Shown here piece by piece: positions 1-6,746 of a stretch of DNA of 17,830 nt; positions within the stretch are counted from its first letter, which is position 1; every line of letters starts with the position of its first letter. The notes under the pieces are model-generated. The model saw only the letters and a program-made list of their open reading frames with translations, was not told where the DNA came from and did no database searches. The translations under genes were made by a program, and so were the position numbers. Source of the stretch: JAJTFW01 sp964584995 (lineage in GTDB: Bacteria; Bacteroidota; Bacteroidia; AKYH767-A; OLB10); contig CAZPCA010000048.1 in NCBI GenBank assembly GCA_964584995.1, positions 1 to 17,830 on the forward strand, given 5' to 3'.

Positions 1-63
1 CCAGCGGGCGAAAAGGTGCCGAGTGATTCCCAAAAAGAGAAAATAATTTCCGGATTCAGGAAA

Positions 64-102
64 AAACTACAATTGTTCTGTTTATTTTTAACCTTGTAGT
101 TT
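64..102. repeat. 9-bp inverted repeat upstream of cas6
   Basis: AAACTACAA at 64-72 is the exact reverse complement of TTGTAGTTT at 94-102, separated by a T-rich 21-base loop. It lies about 90 bases before the cas6 start in an otherwise AT-rich leader. It could be an operator, an RNA hairpin in the cas6 leader, or chance; no second copy was seen in the window, so it is not a CRISPR array. Confidence 0.4.
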
Positions 103-192
103 CTGTAAAGTGTTAGATATCAATTAATAGTTAGAATTTATAATTGTCTGGCACAACATTAGAACGTTCAAAAAAACCAAAACCTATACACC

Positions 193-930
193 ATGCGCGT
201 AAAAATTTCTTTTTTAAGGGACCAGATGTCGGCCAATACCATTCCGCTGCACCATCAATCCCTGATTGCGGATAGTTTGAACCAGATCCTGGAAGTGACA
301 GGCGGAGACAAAACCCAGTTCAACTTTTCCAGCTTGAAAGGCACATCCAAGATTCAAAATGGCTTCATGCGCTTTCTGAGCTCAAAGGTCACGCTTGTGC
401 TTTCTTCCCGCAACGCTGAACAATTGGAGCAGTTGGTGGCGAAGGTGTTTGAGGCGCCTTATTTCGCTGTTGGGAAAATGAACCTGATGCCCAGAAGCCA
501 CGAATTCATTGCCGATCCTGAATTCGCGACCAAAATGCGCTATTTGTGTATCAGTCCGCTGATTCTGGTGGACCCCCATAATGATCCCGATAAGAGCCAG
601 GTAACCATTGATCCCACTTCCCAGGAGTTTTCGGATGTGCTTTACGAGCAGACCTTGGACCGGATGGAGAAGGCGGGGTTTTCTGAAGCAGACCTCAATA
701 ATTTCGCGGAGTTCGATGTGCAGCCTGATCATGAATATGTGCAAAAGCTGAACGAAACAGGAAAGAAATTCGCACGCTACTACCGCGCTACAGATGGAAG
801 CACCATGATGGGTTATCTTTTGCCCTTCACTTTGCATGCCCATCCCGATGTCCAGAAATTCATTTGGGAGTCTGGCGTTGGGGCACTGACCGATCAAGGC
901 TACGGCATGGTGGACCTGGTAAAAGCCTGA
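193..930 (+). CDS. cas6: CRISPR-associated endoribonuclease Cas6
   Basis: Cas6 cuts CRISPR precursor RNA within each repeat to release crRNAs in type I and type III systems. The 245-residue length is normal for the family. Visible hallmarks are the N-terminal first strand MRVKISF, the PLHHQSLIADSLNQIL helix (about residues 18-33), the FNFSSLKG segment (43-50), the central CISPLIL strand (about 119-125) and the C-terminal glycine-rich loop ESGVGALTDQGYGMVDL, which matches the GxGxxxxxGxG RNA-binding signature. The overall pattern fits the Bacteroidota branch of Cas6. There is no histidine near residue 40, where many Cas6 enzymes carry the general base; H20 and H21 are the nearest N-terminal candidates (inference). 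The ATG at 193 directly precedes the conserved first strand, so the start is secure. No array, cas1/cas2 or effector gene is visible; downstream the gene is closed by a terminator at 955-987. Confidence 0.9.
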   Translation: MRVKISFLRDQMSANTIPLHHQSLIADSLNQILEVTGGDKTQFNFSSLKGTSKIQNGFMRFLSSKVTLVLSSRNAEQLEQLVAKVFEAPYFAVGKMNLMPRSHEFIADPEFATKMRYLCISPLILVDPHNDPDKSQVTIDPTSQEFSDVLYEQTLDRMEKAGFSEADLNNFAEFDVQPDHEYVQKLNETGKKFARYYRATDGSTMMGYLLPFTLHAHPDVQKFIWESGVGALTDQGYGMVDLVKA

Positions 931-954
931 ACAATTTGATACTTGAATTTACAG

Positions 955-987
955 GGCCGGTGATAATCTCATCGGCCTTTTTCTTTT
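955..987 (+). terminator. Intrinsic terminator after cas6
   Basis: GGCCGGTGA (955-963) pairs with TCATCGGCC (969-977) around a 5-base loop, giving a 9-bp stem with one G-U pair, followed directly by TTTTTCTTTT. It lies 24 bases after the cas6 stop and should separate cas6 from the downstream transglycosylase gene. Confidence 0.85.
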
Positions 988-1048
988 GAAGCTTTTTTTC
1001 CTACCCGAATAGTCGCGCTTTATTATTTTCGCTGCCTCACTCGCTCCC

Positions 1049-3013
1049 ATGCGCAAAGGTTCCTGGCCCGTCATCCTGATCATTTCGTTTTTTCTGCTGA
1101 CGGCTTCCTTGTTTTTATTGCGTCAGCCTATGTTGGATTTTGCGATCAACAAGGTGAGGGAGAAGTTCGATTCCCGCTACAAAGTGGAGTTGAAAATCGG
1201 AGAATTCGGATTTTCGGGCGTTAGGGAAGTGTACATCGAGGATGTTTCGCTGATTCCCGCGAATGGTGATACGCTACTGTCGCTGGGGAGCTTCCGGGCG
1301 AAGTTGAGCTTGTCGAGGCTCCTCCGCTTGCAGATAGGATTTCGGGAACTATGGGTAGAGAATGCGCATCTGCGACTGGTGAAAAGGGATAGCACTGATA
1401 ATTTTTCTTTTTTGTTGAAGCGTGATAAGGAAGGGGGCGAGGATACAGTGCAGCAAGTGAACGCAATCGGCTACAATGAACGCTTTCTGGCCATCCTTGA
1501 AAATGTAAACAGGGTGTTCGATGAGCGTATCGAAATGAAGGACCTGAAAGTCAGTTATACGAACGGTACCGTAATGGAGATGGTGAAAATTCCGGAGCTT
1601 TTTTACGACGGAAACGATTTCAAATCAAGCGTGGTGACCTCCTCCCAGGAGGGTGTGAACCTTTGGATGGTGAATGGGGTCGTGAAGCCTGATGATCAGA
1701 TGTATACTTTCCATCTTCAACGAAGCCGCGGAGATGTGTTTGCGCTGCCCTTCCTGGATCTGGTGGACGGGTTCAAGTTGTGCATGGATTCGGCGCGTGT
1801 GCAGCTGGAAGTGCAGGAGGAAAACGGCCTGACCCGCCTTCAGGGGCATTTCGATGTGTATAACCTCCTGGTAAATCACTGGAGGATCGCTCCGGGTGAT
1901 GTCCGCTTTCCTGCGATGGAGTTCGCGATGCGATCATTTTTTGACACAGATAGTCTGGGTCTGGATACGGGTACAGTTTTCAGTATGGGCAGGCTGCCGC
2001 TACGGATCACGGCATCGTATAGCCGAAGTGCAGAACGTATGTTCAGGCTGAATGCCGGCTTCACCACTCCCTCCGCGCAGGGACTTTTTGATGCATTACC
2101 TCAGGGAATGTTTTCTACGCTCAAAGGCTTCAAGGCATCGGGCAACCTGGACTTCAATCTGGCTACGGTGATTCCACTCGACAGGCCGGGTGAACTCGTT
2201 TTCGAAGCGGGCATGAAGCAAAAGAACTTCCGGGTCGAACGTTATGGTTCGGAGAATTTTTCCCGGATAGCCGGACCATTTTCCTTCCTGGCTATGGATG
2301 GCGACCGGCCACTCAGGAGTTTTTCCGTTGGACCTGACAACCCCTCCTTCACGCCATTGCCTTTGATTTCCCCCTACTTGCAGGCAGCAGTGCTCACCGC
2401 TGAAGATCCCGGATTCATGCAGCACAATGGGTTTGTCGCCGAGTCATTCCGCGAGTCCATTGCGACCAATATCCGGCAGGGTCGTTTCGCCCGCGGTGGA
2501 AGCACCATCAGTATGCAGCTGGTCAAAAACGTGTTTCTCAGCAGGAATAAATCAGTGAGTCGAAAGCTGGAAGAGATTCTCATCGTTTGGCTCATAGAGC
2601 AGAACCGACTACTGAGCAAGGAGCGCATGCTGGAGGTGTACCTGAACATCATCGAGTGGGGCCCCAATGTGTACGGTATTGGTGAGGCTTCCCGTTTTTA
2701 CTTCAGTAAGTCGCCCGCTGAACTCGATCTTGCTGAGAGTATATTCCTGTCCAGCCTGATTCCAAGTCCCAAGTATTTCCGGTACCGTTTTGACGCGAAT
2801 GGAGCCCTGAAACCCTATTTGGCGAATTTTTTCAAATTGGTCAGTGGTCGTCTGGTACACAGAGAGAAAATCTCGCAGGCAGAGGCCGATAGCCTGCAAC
2901 CGGTAGTCCGGTTACAGGGACCTGCGCTACAGTTTATTTTACCTGCGGATACCGTACCAGCCGATTCCCTGCTGGAGGAGCTGAGTCCCGCCCCGGAGTT
3001 GCCTGCCGACTAA
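1049..3013 (+). CDS. AsmA-like / GT51 transglycosylase fusion protein
   Basis: This 654-residue inner-membrane protein has a C-terminal GT51 domain, the family that polymerises lipid II into glycan strands. A single transmembrane anchor lies at about residues 7-25. Residues ~30-430 are strand-rich and resemble AsmA/TamB lipid-transport proteins (for example KVELKIGEFGFSGVREVYIEDV). The GT51 motifs follow in order: AEDPGFMQHNG with catalytic Glu452, RGGSTISMQLVKN (482-494), RKLEE ending in the second conserved Glu509, KERMLEVYLN, and GIGEASRFYF with SLIPSPKY. All key residues are present, so glycosyltransferase activity is expected. No transpeptidase domain follows, so it is monofunctional. 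The gene starts 62 bases after the cas6 terminator T-tract, and a small lipoprotein gene follows 33 bases after its stop, possibly cotranscribed. The role of the N-terminal region is unknown. Confidence 0.85.
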   Translation: MRKGSWPVILIISFFLLTASLFLLRQPMLDFAINKVREKFDSRYKVELKIGEFGFSGVREVYIEDVSLIPANGDTLLSLGSFRAKLSLSRLLRLQIGFRELWVENAHLRLVKRDSTDNFSFLLKRDKEGGEDTVQQVNAIGYNERFLAILENVNRVFDERIEMKDLKVSYTNGTVMEMVKIPELFYDGNDFKSSVVTSSQEGVNLWMVNGVVKPDDQMYTFHLQRSRGDVFALPFLDLVDGFKLCMDSARVQLEVQEENGLTRLQGHFDVYNLLVNHWRIAPGDVRFPAMEFAMRSFFDTDSLGLDTGTVFSMGRLPLRITASYSRSAERMFRLNAGFTTPSAQGLFDALPQGMFSTLKGFKASGNLDFNLATVIPLDRPGELVFEAGMKQKNFRVERYGSENFSRIAGPFSFLAMDGDRPLRSFSVGPDNPSFTPLPLISPYLQAAVLTAEDPGFMQHNGFVAESFRESIATNIRQGRFARGGSTISMQLVKNVFLSRNKSVSRKLEEILIVWLIEQNRLLSKERMLEVYLNIIEWGPNVYGIGEASRFYFSKSPAELDLAESIFLSSLIPSPKYFRYRFDANGALKPYLANFFKLVSGRLVHREKISQAEADSLQPVVRLQGPALQFILPADTVPADSLLEELSPAPELPAD

Positions 3014-3033
3014 TCAGAACAGCTACGGTTTTG

Positions 3034-3041
3034 TATTTTTG
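3034..3041 (+). promoter_or_regulatory. Possible -7 box TATTTTTG before lipoprotein gene
   Basis: TATTTTTG fits the Bacteroidota -7 consensus TAnnTTTG, but no TTG-type -33 element lies at the right distance. It is only 5 bases from the first ATG (3047), so if used, transcription would start at or inside the start codon and favour the ATG at 3053. Weak evidence. Confidence 0.25.
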
Positions 3042-3046
3042 ATACC

Positions 3047-3502
3047 ATGAACATGAAACGGTATGCGGTGGTATCCGCAGTGGTGCTGGGACTAAGTGCA
3101 GGTTCCTGTACACAGGAAAAAAATTCGACAGCGGCTAGTGATTCGACAGCCACCTGTGCACCACTCAATCCGAATGGCGACAGCGAACTGGCCATCATGA
3201 TGCGGAACATGGCCCTGCTTTCCGAGGCCAATGCCGCGGCACTCAGGGAAGGGAAAGAGCTGGTTGCGTACGATGGTTCGTTCTCTGGCATGTTTCAGGC
3301 GGAGCGCAGCATGAAAATCGATGATGTCCTCTTCGAAGGAATGGGTAAATCCTATCTCGCGACACTCGAGCAACTGTACAAGGCGCCGCCGGAAGAAAGG
3401 GTGGCGCTACACAATAATCTCATTCAGACCTGTCAGGCCTGCCACGAGCAGTCGTGCAGAGGTCCCTTGAAGCGGATTGATAAAATGCTGGTGAAGCTGT
3501 GA
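3047..3502 (+). CDS. Putative c-type cytochrome lipoprotein (single CxxCH)
   Basis: This 151-residue protein is probably an envelope lipoprotein. A short hydrophobic segment (about residues 6-18) ends in AGSC, with the candidate lipid-modified Cys21, followed by a Ser/Thr/Ala-rich linker. The mature part is predicted to be largely helical and ends with TCQACHEQSC, a CxxCH haem-attachment motif at residues 129-133. A C-terminal CxxCH after helices is reminiscent of cytochrome c'/c556-type four-helix proteins. Haem binding is inferred from this one motif, and no distal ligand was identified. Extra cysteines at 37 and 137 could form a disulfide. The start may be ATG 3047 or 3053, two codons later. 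It follows the transglycosylase gene by 33 bases and faces a convergent msrB gene 30 bases away. The family is not recognised beyond this. Confidence 0.65.
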   Translation: MNMKRYAVVSAVVLGLSAGSCTQEKNSTAASDSTATCAPLNPNGDSELAIMMRNMALLSEANAAALREGKELVAYDGSFSGMFQAERSMKIDDVLFEGMGKSYLATLEQLYKAPPEERVALHNNLIQTCQACHEQSCRGPLKRIDKMLVKL

Positions 3503-3513
3503 TGTGAGTTTGT

Positions 3514-3540
3514 TCCGCACGCGTGAAGCGGATCATTTTT
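3514..3540 (+). terminator. Weak candidate terminator between convergent genes
   Basis: TCCGC (3514-3518) pairs with GCGGA (3528-3532) around a 9-base loop, with TTTTT at 3536-3540. The stem is short and the element runs into the msrB stop region, so this is only a plausible stop for the upstream lipoprotein transcript. Confidence 0.35.
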
Positions 3541-4072
3541 CGGGCTCAAAGTCGAGGCTCACCGAATTCATGCAGAAACGCTTGCCGGTAGGAGGGGGAC
3601 CATCGTCGAAGATATGGCCGAGGTGGGCGTCACAACGTCCGCAAATCACTTCTGTTCTGATCATTCCATAGCTCTCGTCGAGTTTGTACACGACACTTTT
3701 TGGGCGTATGCTCTGATAAAAACTCGGCCATCCACATCCGGAAGCAAATTTGCTGTCAGAGCGGAACAAAGGATTCCCACAGGCAGCGCAGTAATAGGTG
3801 CCGTTTCCTTCGTGATTCCAAAATTTTCCGGTGAAAGCCCTTTCTGTTGCAGCTTCTCGCGCTACGGCATACAGTTCTTCCGATAAAATTGTTTTCCAGA
3901 CCGAATCGGACAGTTCCAAACGGCTGGTATCAGTACGTGAATAATAGGCGTGGTGCAAGCTTGAGTCGTTTTGTTCAGACATGGTGGTGGTTCTATGAAC
4001 AGTTTGGCCTGAACCGCAAGAAGCGGTAAACAAGCAGCAGAAGGTCAGTAGGTGAAAGGCCTGTAATTTCAT
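3533..4072 (-). CDS. msrB: Peptide-methionine (R)-S-oxide reductase MsrB, lipoprotein form
   Basis: MsrB reduces methionine-R-sulfoxide in oxidised proteins. The catalytic domain spans about residues 53-177. It contains the two zinc-binding CxxC pairs (CAAC, Cys95/98; CGRC, Cys144/147), the GCGWPSF motif with a likely resolving Cys113, and the RFCMNS motif with the catalytic Cys167. The 179-residue length exceeds a bare MsrB because of an N-terminal extension with a hydrophobic segment ending in FTASC (Cys19), which looks like a lipoprotein signal; the enzyme would then act in the periplasm or at the outer membrane. An internal ATG at residue 31 (MSEQ) could make a cytosolic form, but the upstream signal-like sequence supports the longer start. 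It converges on the cytochrome-like lipoprotein gene, which suggests a shared envelope redox setting (inference only). Confidence 0.93.
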   Translation of the reverse strand: MKLQAFHLLTFCCLFTASCGSGQTVHRTTTMSEQNDSSLHHAYYSRTDTSRLELSDSVWKTILSEELYAVAREAATERAFTGKFWNHEGNGTYYCAACGNPLFRSDSKFASGCGWPSFYQSIRPKSVVYKLDESYGMIRTEVICGRCDAHLGHIFDDGPPPTGKRFCMNSVSLDFEPEK

Positions 4073-4196
4073 TCCGATAATGCAAACAACAATCAGGCCG
4101 TTAAAAGGTTCAAGTCCTATCTGTTGATTTTAATTCGTTGATCGTGTGACTTTGCAAAAAACAAAACCTGCCGGGGCGGGCGGTGTCTCTGTGACC

Positions 4197-4454
4197 CTCA
4201 GTGAACTTACGGCGGGGCTCGTTGTATCTCCATGTCCCTAGTGTCCATGGTGAAAAATCCGGGTACATCAGGAACTGGGAGGCGTGTATCTCCATGTTCT
4301 TAGTGTCTCGATGGTAAAAAATCCGAGTCCATCAGGGGCGGGGGCTCCGTGTGTATCTATGTCCTCTTGTCTCCGTGGCCAAAAATCCGAGTCCATCAGG
4401 GGCGGGGGCTCCGTGCACCTCTATGGCCTCTTGTCTCCGTGGTAAAAAAAATCC
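4197..4454. repeat. Imperfect tandem repeat, four units of 64-66 bp
   Basis: The landmark AAAAATCC ends at 4260, 4324, 4388 and 4454, giving periods of 64, 64 and 66 bases. Units 3 (4325-4388) and 4 (4389-4454) are nearly identical over their whole length, and with the preceding landmark they share 35 identical bases. Units 1 and 2 are more diverged. Each unit has a G-rich part (CAGGGGCGGGGGCTCC type) and a part reading roughly TATCTCCATGTCCTTGTGTC. A further decayed remnant may continue to about 4505. Function unknown. Confidence 0.75.
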
Positions 4455-4489
4455 TCGACCAACAGGGTCATTAGTGGTAAAATCGTAGA

Positions 4490-4530
4490 CCACGAGGGGA
4501 GGGGCTATGATGAAAAAGCCCCTGACGTGG
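4490..4530. repeat. Extended hairpin (imperfect inverted repeat)
   Basis: AGGGGCT (4500-4506) pairs exactly with AGCCCCT (4517-4523) around a 10-base A-rich loop. Outside it, CCACG (4490-4494) pairs with CGTGG (4526-4530) across an asymmetric internal loop. No T-tract follows, so it is not a typical terminator. It sits at the end of the tandem repeat region and could be a structured RNA element or part of a decayed mobile repeat. Confidence 0.5.
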
Positions 4531-4715
4531 TGATAGTCATACCGTACGGCATGCCTTGCTCAATTGATTTTTCAACCTTATGGGACAGGTGAAAACTTCG
4601 TATGAAAATGTTAATCGCCCTATATACAATGGCTTATTCTTTCTTTAAACTATTTTTCAGCCAAATCTTGTTGAAAAAGGAACAAAGGGGTAGTGCAGCT
4701 TCTGCCCCTTGTTGG

Positions 4716-4723
4716 TAACTTTG
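4716..4723 (+). promoter_or_regulatory. Probable -7 promoter box for parE-parC
   Basis: TAACTTTG is a full match to the Bacteroidota -7 consensus TAnnTTTG and lies 67 bases before the parE start, implying a leader of roughly 60 bases. A -33 TTG element at the usual spacing was not found, so support rests on the -7 box and its position. Confidence 0.45.
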
Positions 4724-4790
4724 AGAGGTGGTGCCGCCTTTAATTCCGATTTTTGCGCCCCGCATTTTCTGAAATGTAGCAGTAAAATTT

Positions 4791-6695
4791 ATGGCGAAGA
4801 AGCAAGCAACATTGGATCACAATTACACAGAAGACAGCATCCAGTCACTGGACTGGAAAGAGCATATCCGTCTCCGCCCGGGGATGTACATCGGCAAGCT
4901 GGGCGACGGTTCGGCAAAGGACGATGGCATTTATGTTTTGCTCAAAGAGGTCATCGATAATTGCATCGACGAATACGTGATGGGCTATGGCAAGGAGATT
5001 GAAATCGAAGTGAAGGATGGTAAGGTCCGTGTAAGGGATTACGGCCGTGGAATTCCCCTGGGTAAAGTGGTGGAATGCGTGAGTAAGATCAACACGGGAG
5101 GGAAATACGACAGTCAGGCATTCCAGAAATCCGTAGGACTGAACGGAGTGGGTACCAAAGCGGTCAATGCCTTGTCTTCCTACTTCAAAGTGCAGAGCGT
5201 ACGTCAGGGTAAAACGACCTGGGCTGAGTTCGACCGCGGGGAGATCACACAGACGAAGAATGAACAGAAGACCGGTGCCGACGACGGAACAGAAGTAACT
5301 TTTATCCCCGATCAGGATATTTTCCTGGACTACGAATTCCGCATGGAGTACATCGAGACGATGGTGCGGAACTACACCTACCTGAACGTAGGCTTGAAAA
5401 TGGTCCTCAATGGTCAGGAGTTTAAAAGTGAAAACGGACTACTGGACCTGCTCAATGCCAATATCTCCGACGAGAGGTTGTACGAAATCATTCACCTCAA
5501 AGGGAAAGACATCGAAGTGGCCTTCACCCATACTACTTCCTACGGTGAAGATTACTACAGCTTTGTGAACGGTCAGCATACCACACAGGGCGGAACCCAC
5601 CTCGCTGCATTCCGCGAAGCCATCGTGAAGACCGCACGCGATTTCTACGGGAAGGATTTTGATCCCAGTGATGTGCGCACTTCCATCACCGGAGCCATCA
5701 GTATCCGTATCCAGGAGCCGGTTTTCGAGTCGCAGACAAAAACAAAACTCGGCTCCTTGAACACCTATCCGGGTGGTCCTTCATTACGGAACTGGATCAA
5801 CGAATTCGTTTCGCAGCAGCTGGACAATTACCTGCACAAGCATCCGGAAACCGCCGAGGCCTGGAAAAAGAAAATCCTACAGAGTGAACGGGAGCGCAAA
5901 GAGATTGCCGGTATCAAGAAGCTGGCCAATGAAAGGGCTAAAAAAGCCAATCTGCACAACAAGAAACTTCGGGATTGCCGTGTGCACCTTACCGATGTGA
6001 AAAATCCTCAGCGCCTGGATACCACCTTGTTCATCACCGAGGGCGATTCCGCCTCGGGCTCGATTACCATAGCACGCGATGTCAATACGCAGGCGGTATT
6101 CAGTTTAAAGGGAAAGCCCCTGAACTGCTTCGGACTCACCAAAAAAATCGTGTACGAGAACGAGGAGTTCAACCTGATGCAGAATGCACTCGATCTGGAG
6201 GATTCCATTGAGAACCTGCGTTACAACCAGATCGTAATTGCTACCGATGCCGATGTGGATGGCATGCACATCCGATTGCTGCTGCTCACCTTCTTCCTGC
6301 AGTTTTTCCCGGATCTGGTGCGCAACGGTCACGTCTTTATTTTGCAAACTCCCCTCTTCAGGGTGCGCAACAAGAAGGAGACAATCTATTGCTACAGCGA
6401 ACAGGAAAAGCAACAGGCCATACAGAAGCTGGGCCCCCGGCCGGAGATCACCCGCTTCAAGGGCCTGGGGGAAATATCTCCGGATGAGTTCAAAGCCTTC
6501 ATTGGCCGTAAAATGCGTTTGGATCCTGTCACACTTACCGGAGAAACTTCGCTCCACGGATTACTCGATTACTACATGGGTAAAAACACACCGGAGCGGC
6601 AGGAATTCATCATCCGTAACCTGCGTATCGAGGAAGAGCTGGAGCCTTTGGCCCCGGTGGAGGAGATCAACGCAGAAGTCCAGGAGCTGGCCTGA
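4791..6695 (+). CDS. parE: DNA topoisomerase IV subunit B (ParE)
   Basis: This is the ATPase/TOPRIM subunit of the type IIA topoisomerase that decatenates and relaxes chromosomes. The N-terminal GHKL ATPase shows EVIDNCIDE (Mg/ATP Asn), DYGRGIP and the ATP-lid sequence GLNGVGTKAVNALS. The transducer domain follows, then the TOPRIM domain with EGDSASG (Glu417) and DADVDG (Asp486, 488, 490) as metal ligands, and the conserved RFKGLGE near the C-terminus. The 634-residue length is normal for ParE. The opening DSIQSLDWKEHIRLRPGMYIG and the pairing with the downstream ParC-like gene favour topoisomerase IV over gyrase; a GyrB assignment is the main alternative. The ATG at 4791 follows an A-rich stretch, as expected in a phylum that seldom uses strong Shine-Dalgarno sequences. 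parC follows after 51 bases, probably in one operon. Confidence 0.9.
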   Translation: MAKKQATLDHNYTEDSIQSLDWKEHIRLRPGMYIGKLGDGSAKDDGIYVLLKEVIDNCIDEYVMGYGKEIEIEVKDGKVRVRDYGRGIPLGKVVECVSKINTGGKYDSQAFQKSVGLNGVGTKAVNALSSYFKVQSVRQGKTTWAEFDRGEITQTKNEQKTGADDGTEVTFIPDQDIFLDYEFRMEYIETMVRNYTYLNVGLKMVLNGQEFKSENGLLDLLNANISDERLYEIIHLKGKDIEVAFTHTTSYGEDYYSFVNGQHTTQGGTHLAAFREAIVKTARDFYGKDFDPSDVRTSITGAISIRIQEPVFESQTKTKLGSLNTYPGGPSLRNWINEFVSQQLDNYLHKHPETAEAWKKKILQSERERKEIAGIKKLANERAKKANLHNKKLRDCRVHLTDVKNPQRLDTTLFITEGDSASGSITIARDVNTQAVFSLKGKPLNCFGLTKKIVYENEEFNLMQNALDLEDSIENLRYNQIVIATDADVDGMHIRLLLLTFFLQFFPDLVRNGHVFILQTPLFRVRNKKETIYCYSEQEKQQAIQKLGPRPEITRFKGLGEISPDEFKAFIGRKMRLDPVTLTGETSLHGLLDYYMGKNTPERQEFIIRNLRIEEELEPLAPVEEINAEVQELA

Positions 6696-6746
6696 TGCCA
6701 TCCGGATCCACAGATTATTTTGTAAACGAATCGTAGTGCTGAATAT

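Larger units (their letters stand above)
4073..4790. other. Long gene-free region between msrB and parE
   Basis: About 720 bases hold no convincing gene; small open frames here have no protein-like features. The left end should carry the msrB promoter on the minus strand, but no clear TAnnTTTG box was found. The centre holds four 64-66 bp tandem units (4197-4454) and an extended hairpin (4490-4530). An 8-base palindrome CCGTACGG sits at 4542-4549. The right end is AT-rich and contains a probable parE promoter box at 4716-4723. Confidence 0.8.

Noticed and set aside
3047..3502. Multihaem cytochrome
   Set aside because: Only one CxxCH motif is present.
4110..4295. Small minus-strand open frame in the intergenic region
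   Set aside because: It runs through the tandem repeat units and has no protein-like composition or promoter.
4317..4454. Possible CRISPR array (35 identical bases repeated at a 64-base period)
   Set aside because: The intervening 29 bases are also similar between units, so they are not spacers; the whole unit is tandemly repeated.
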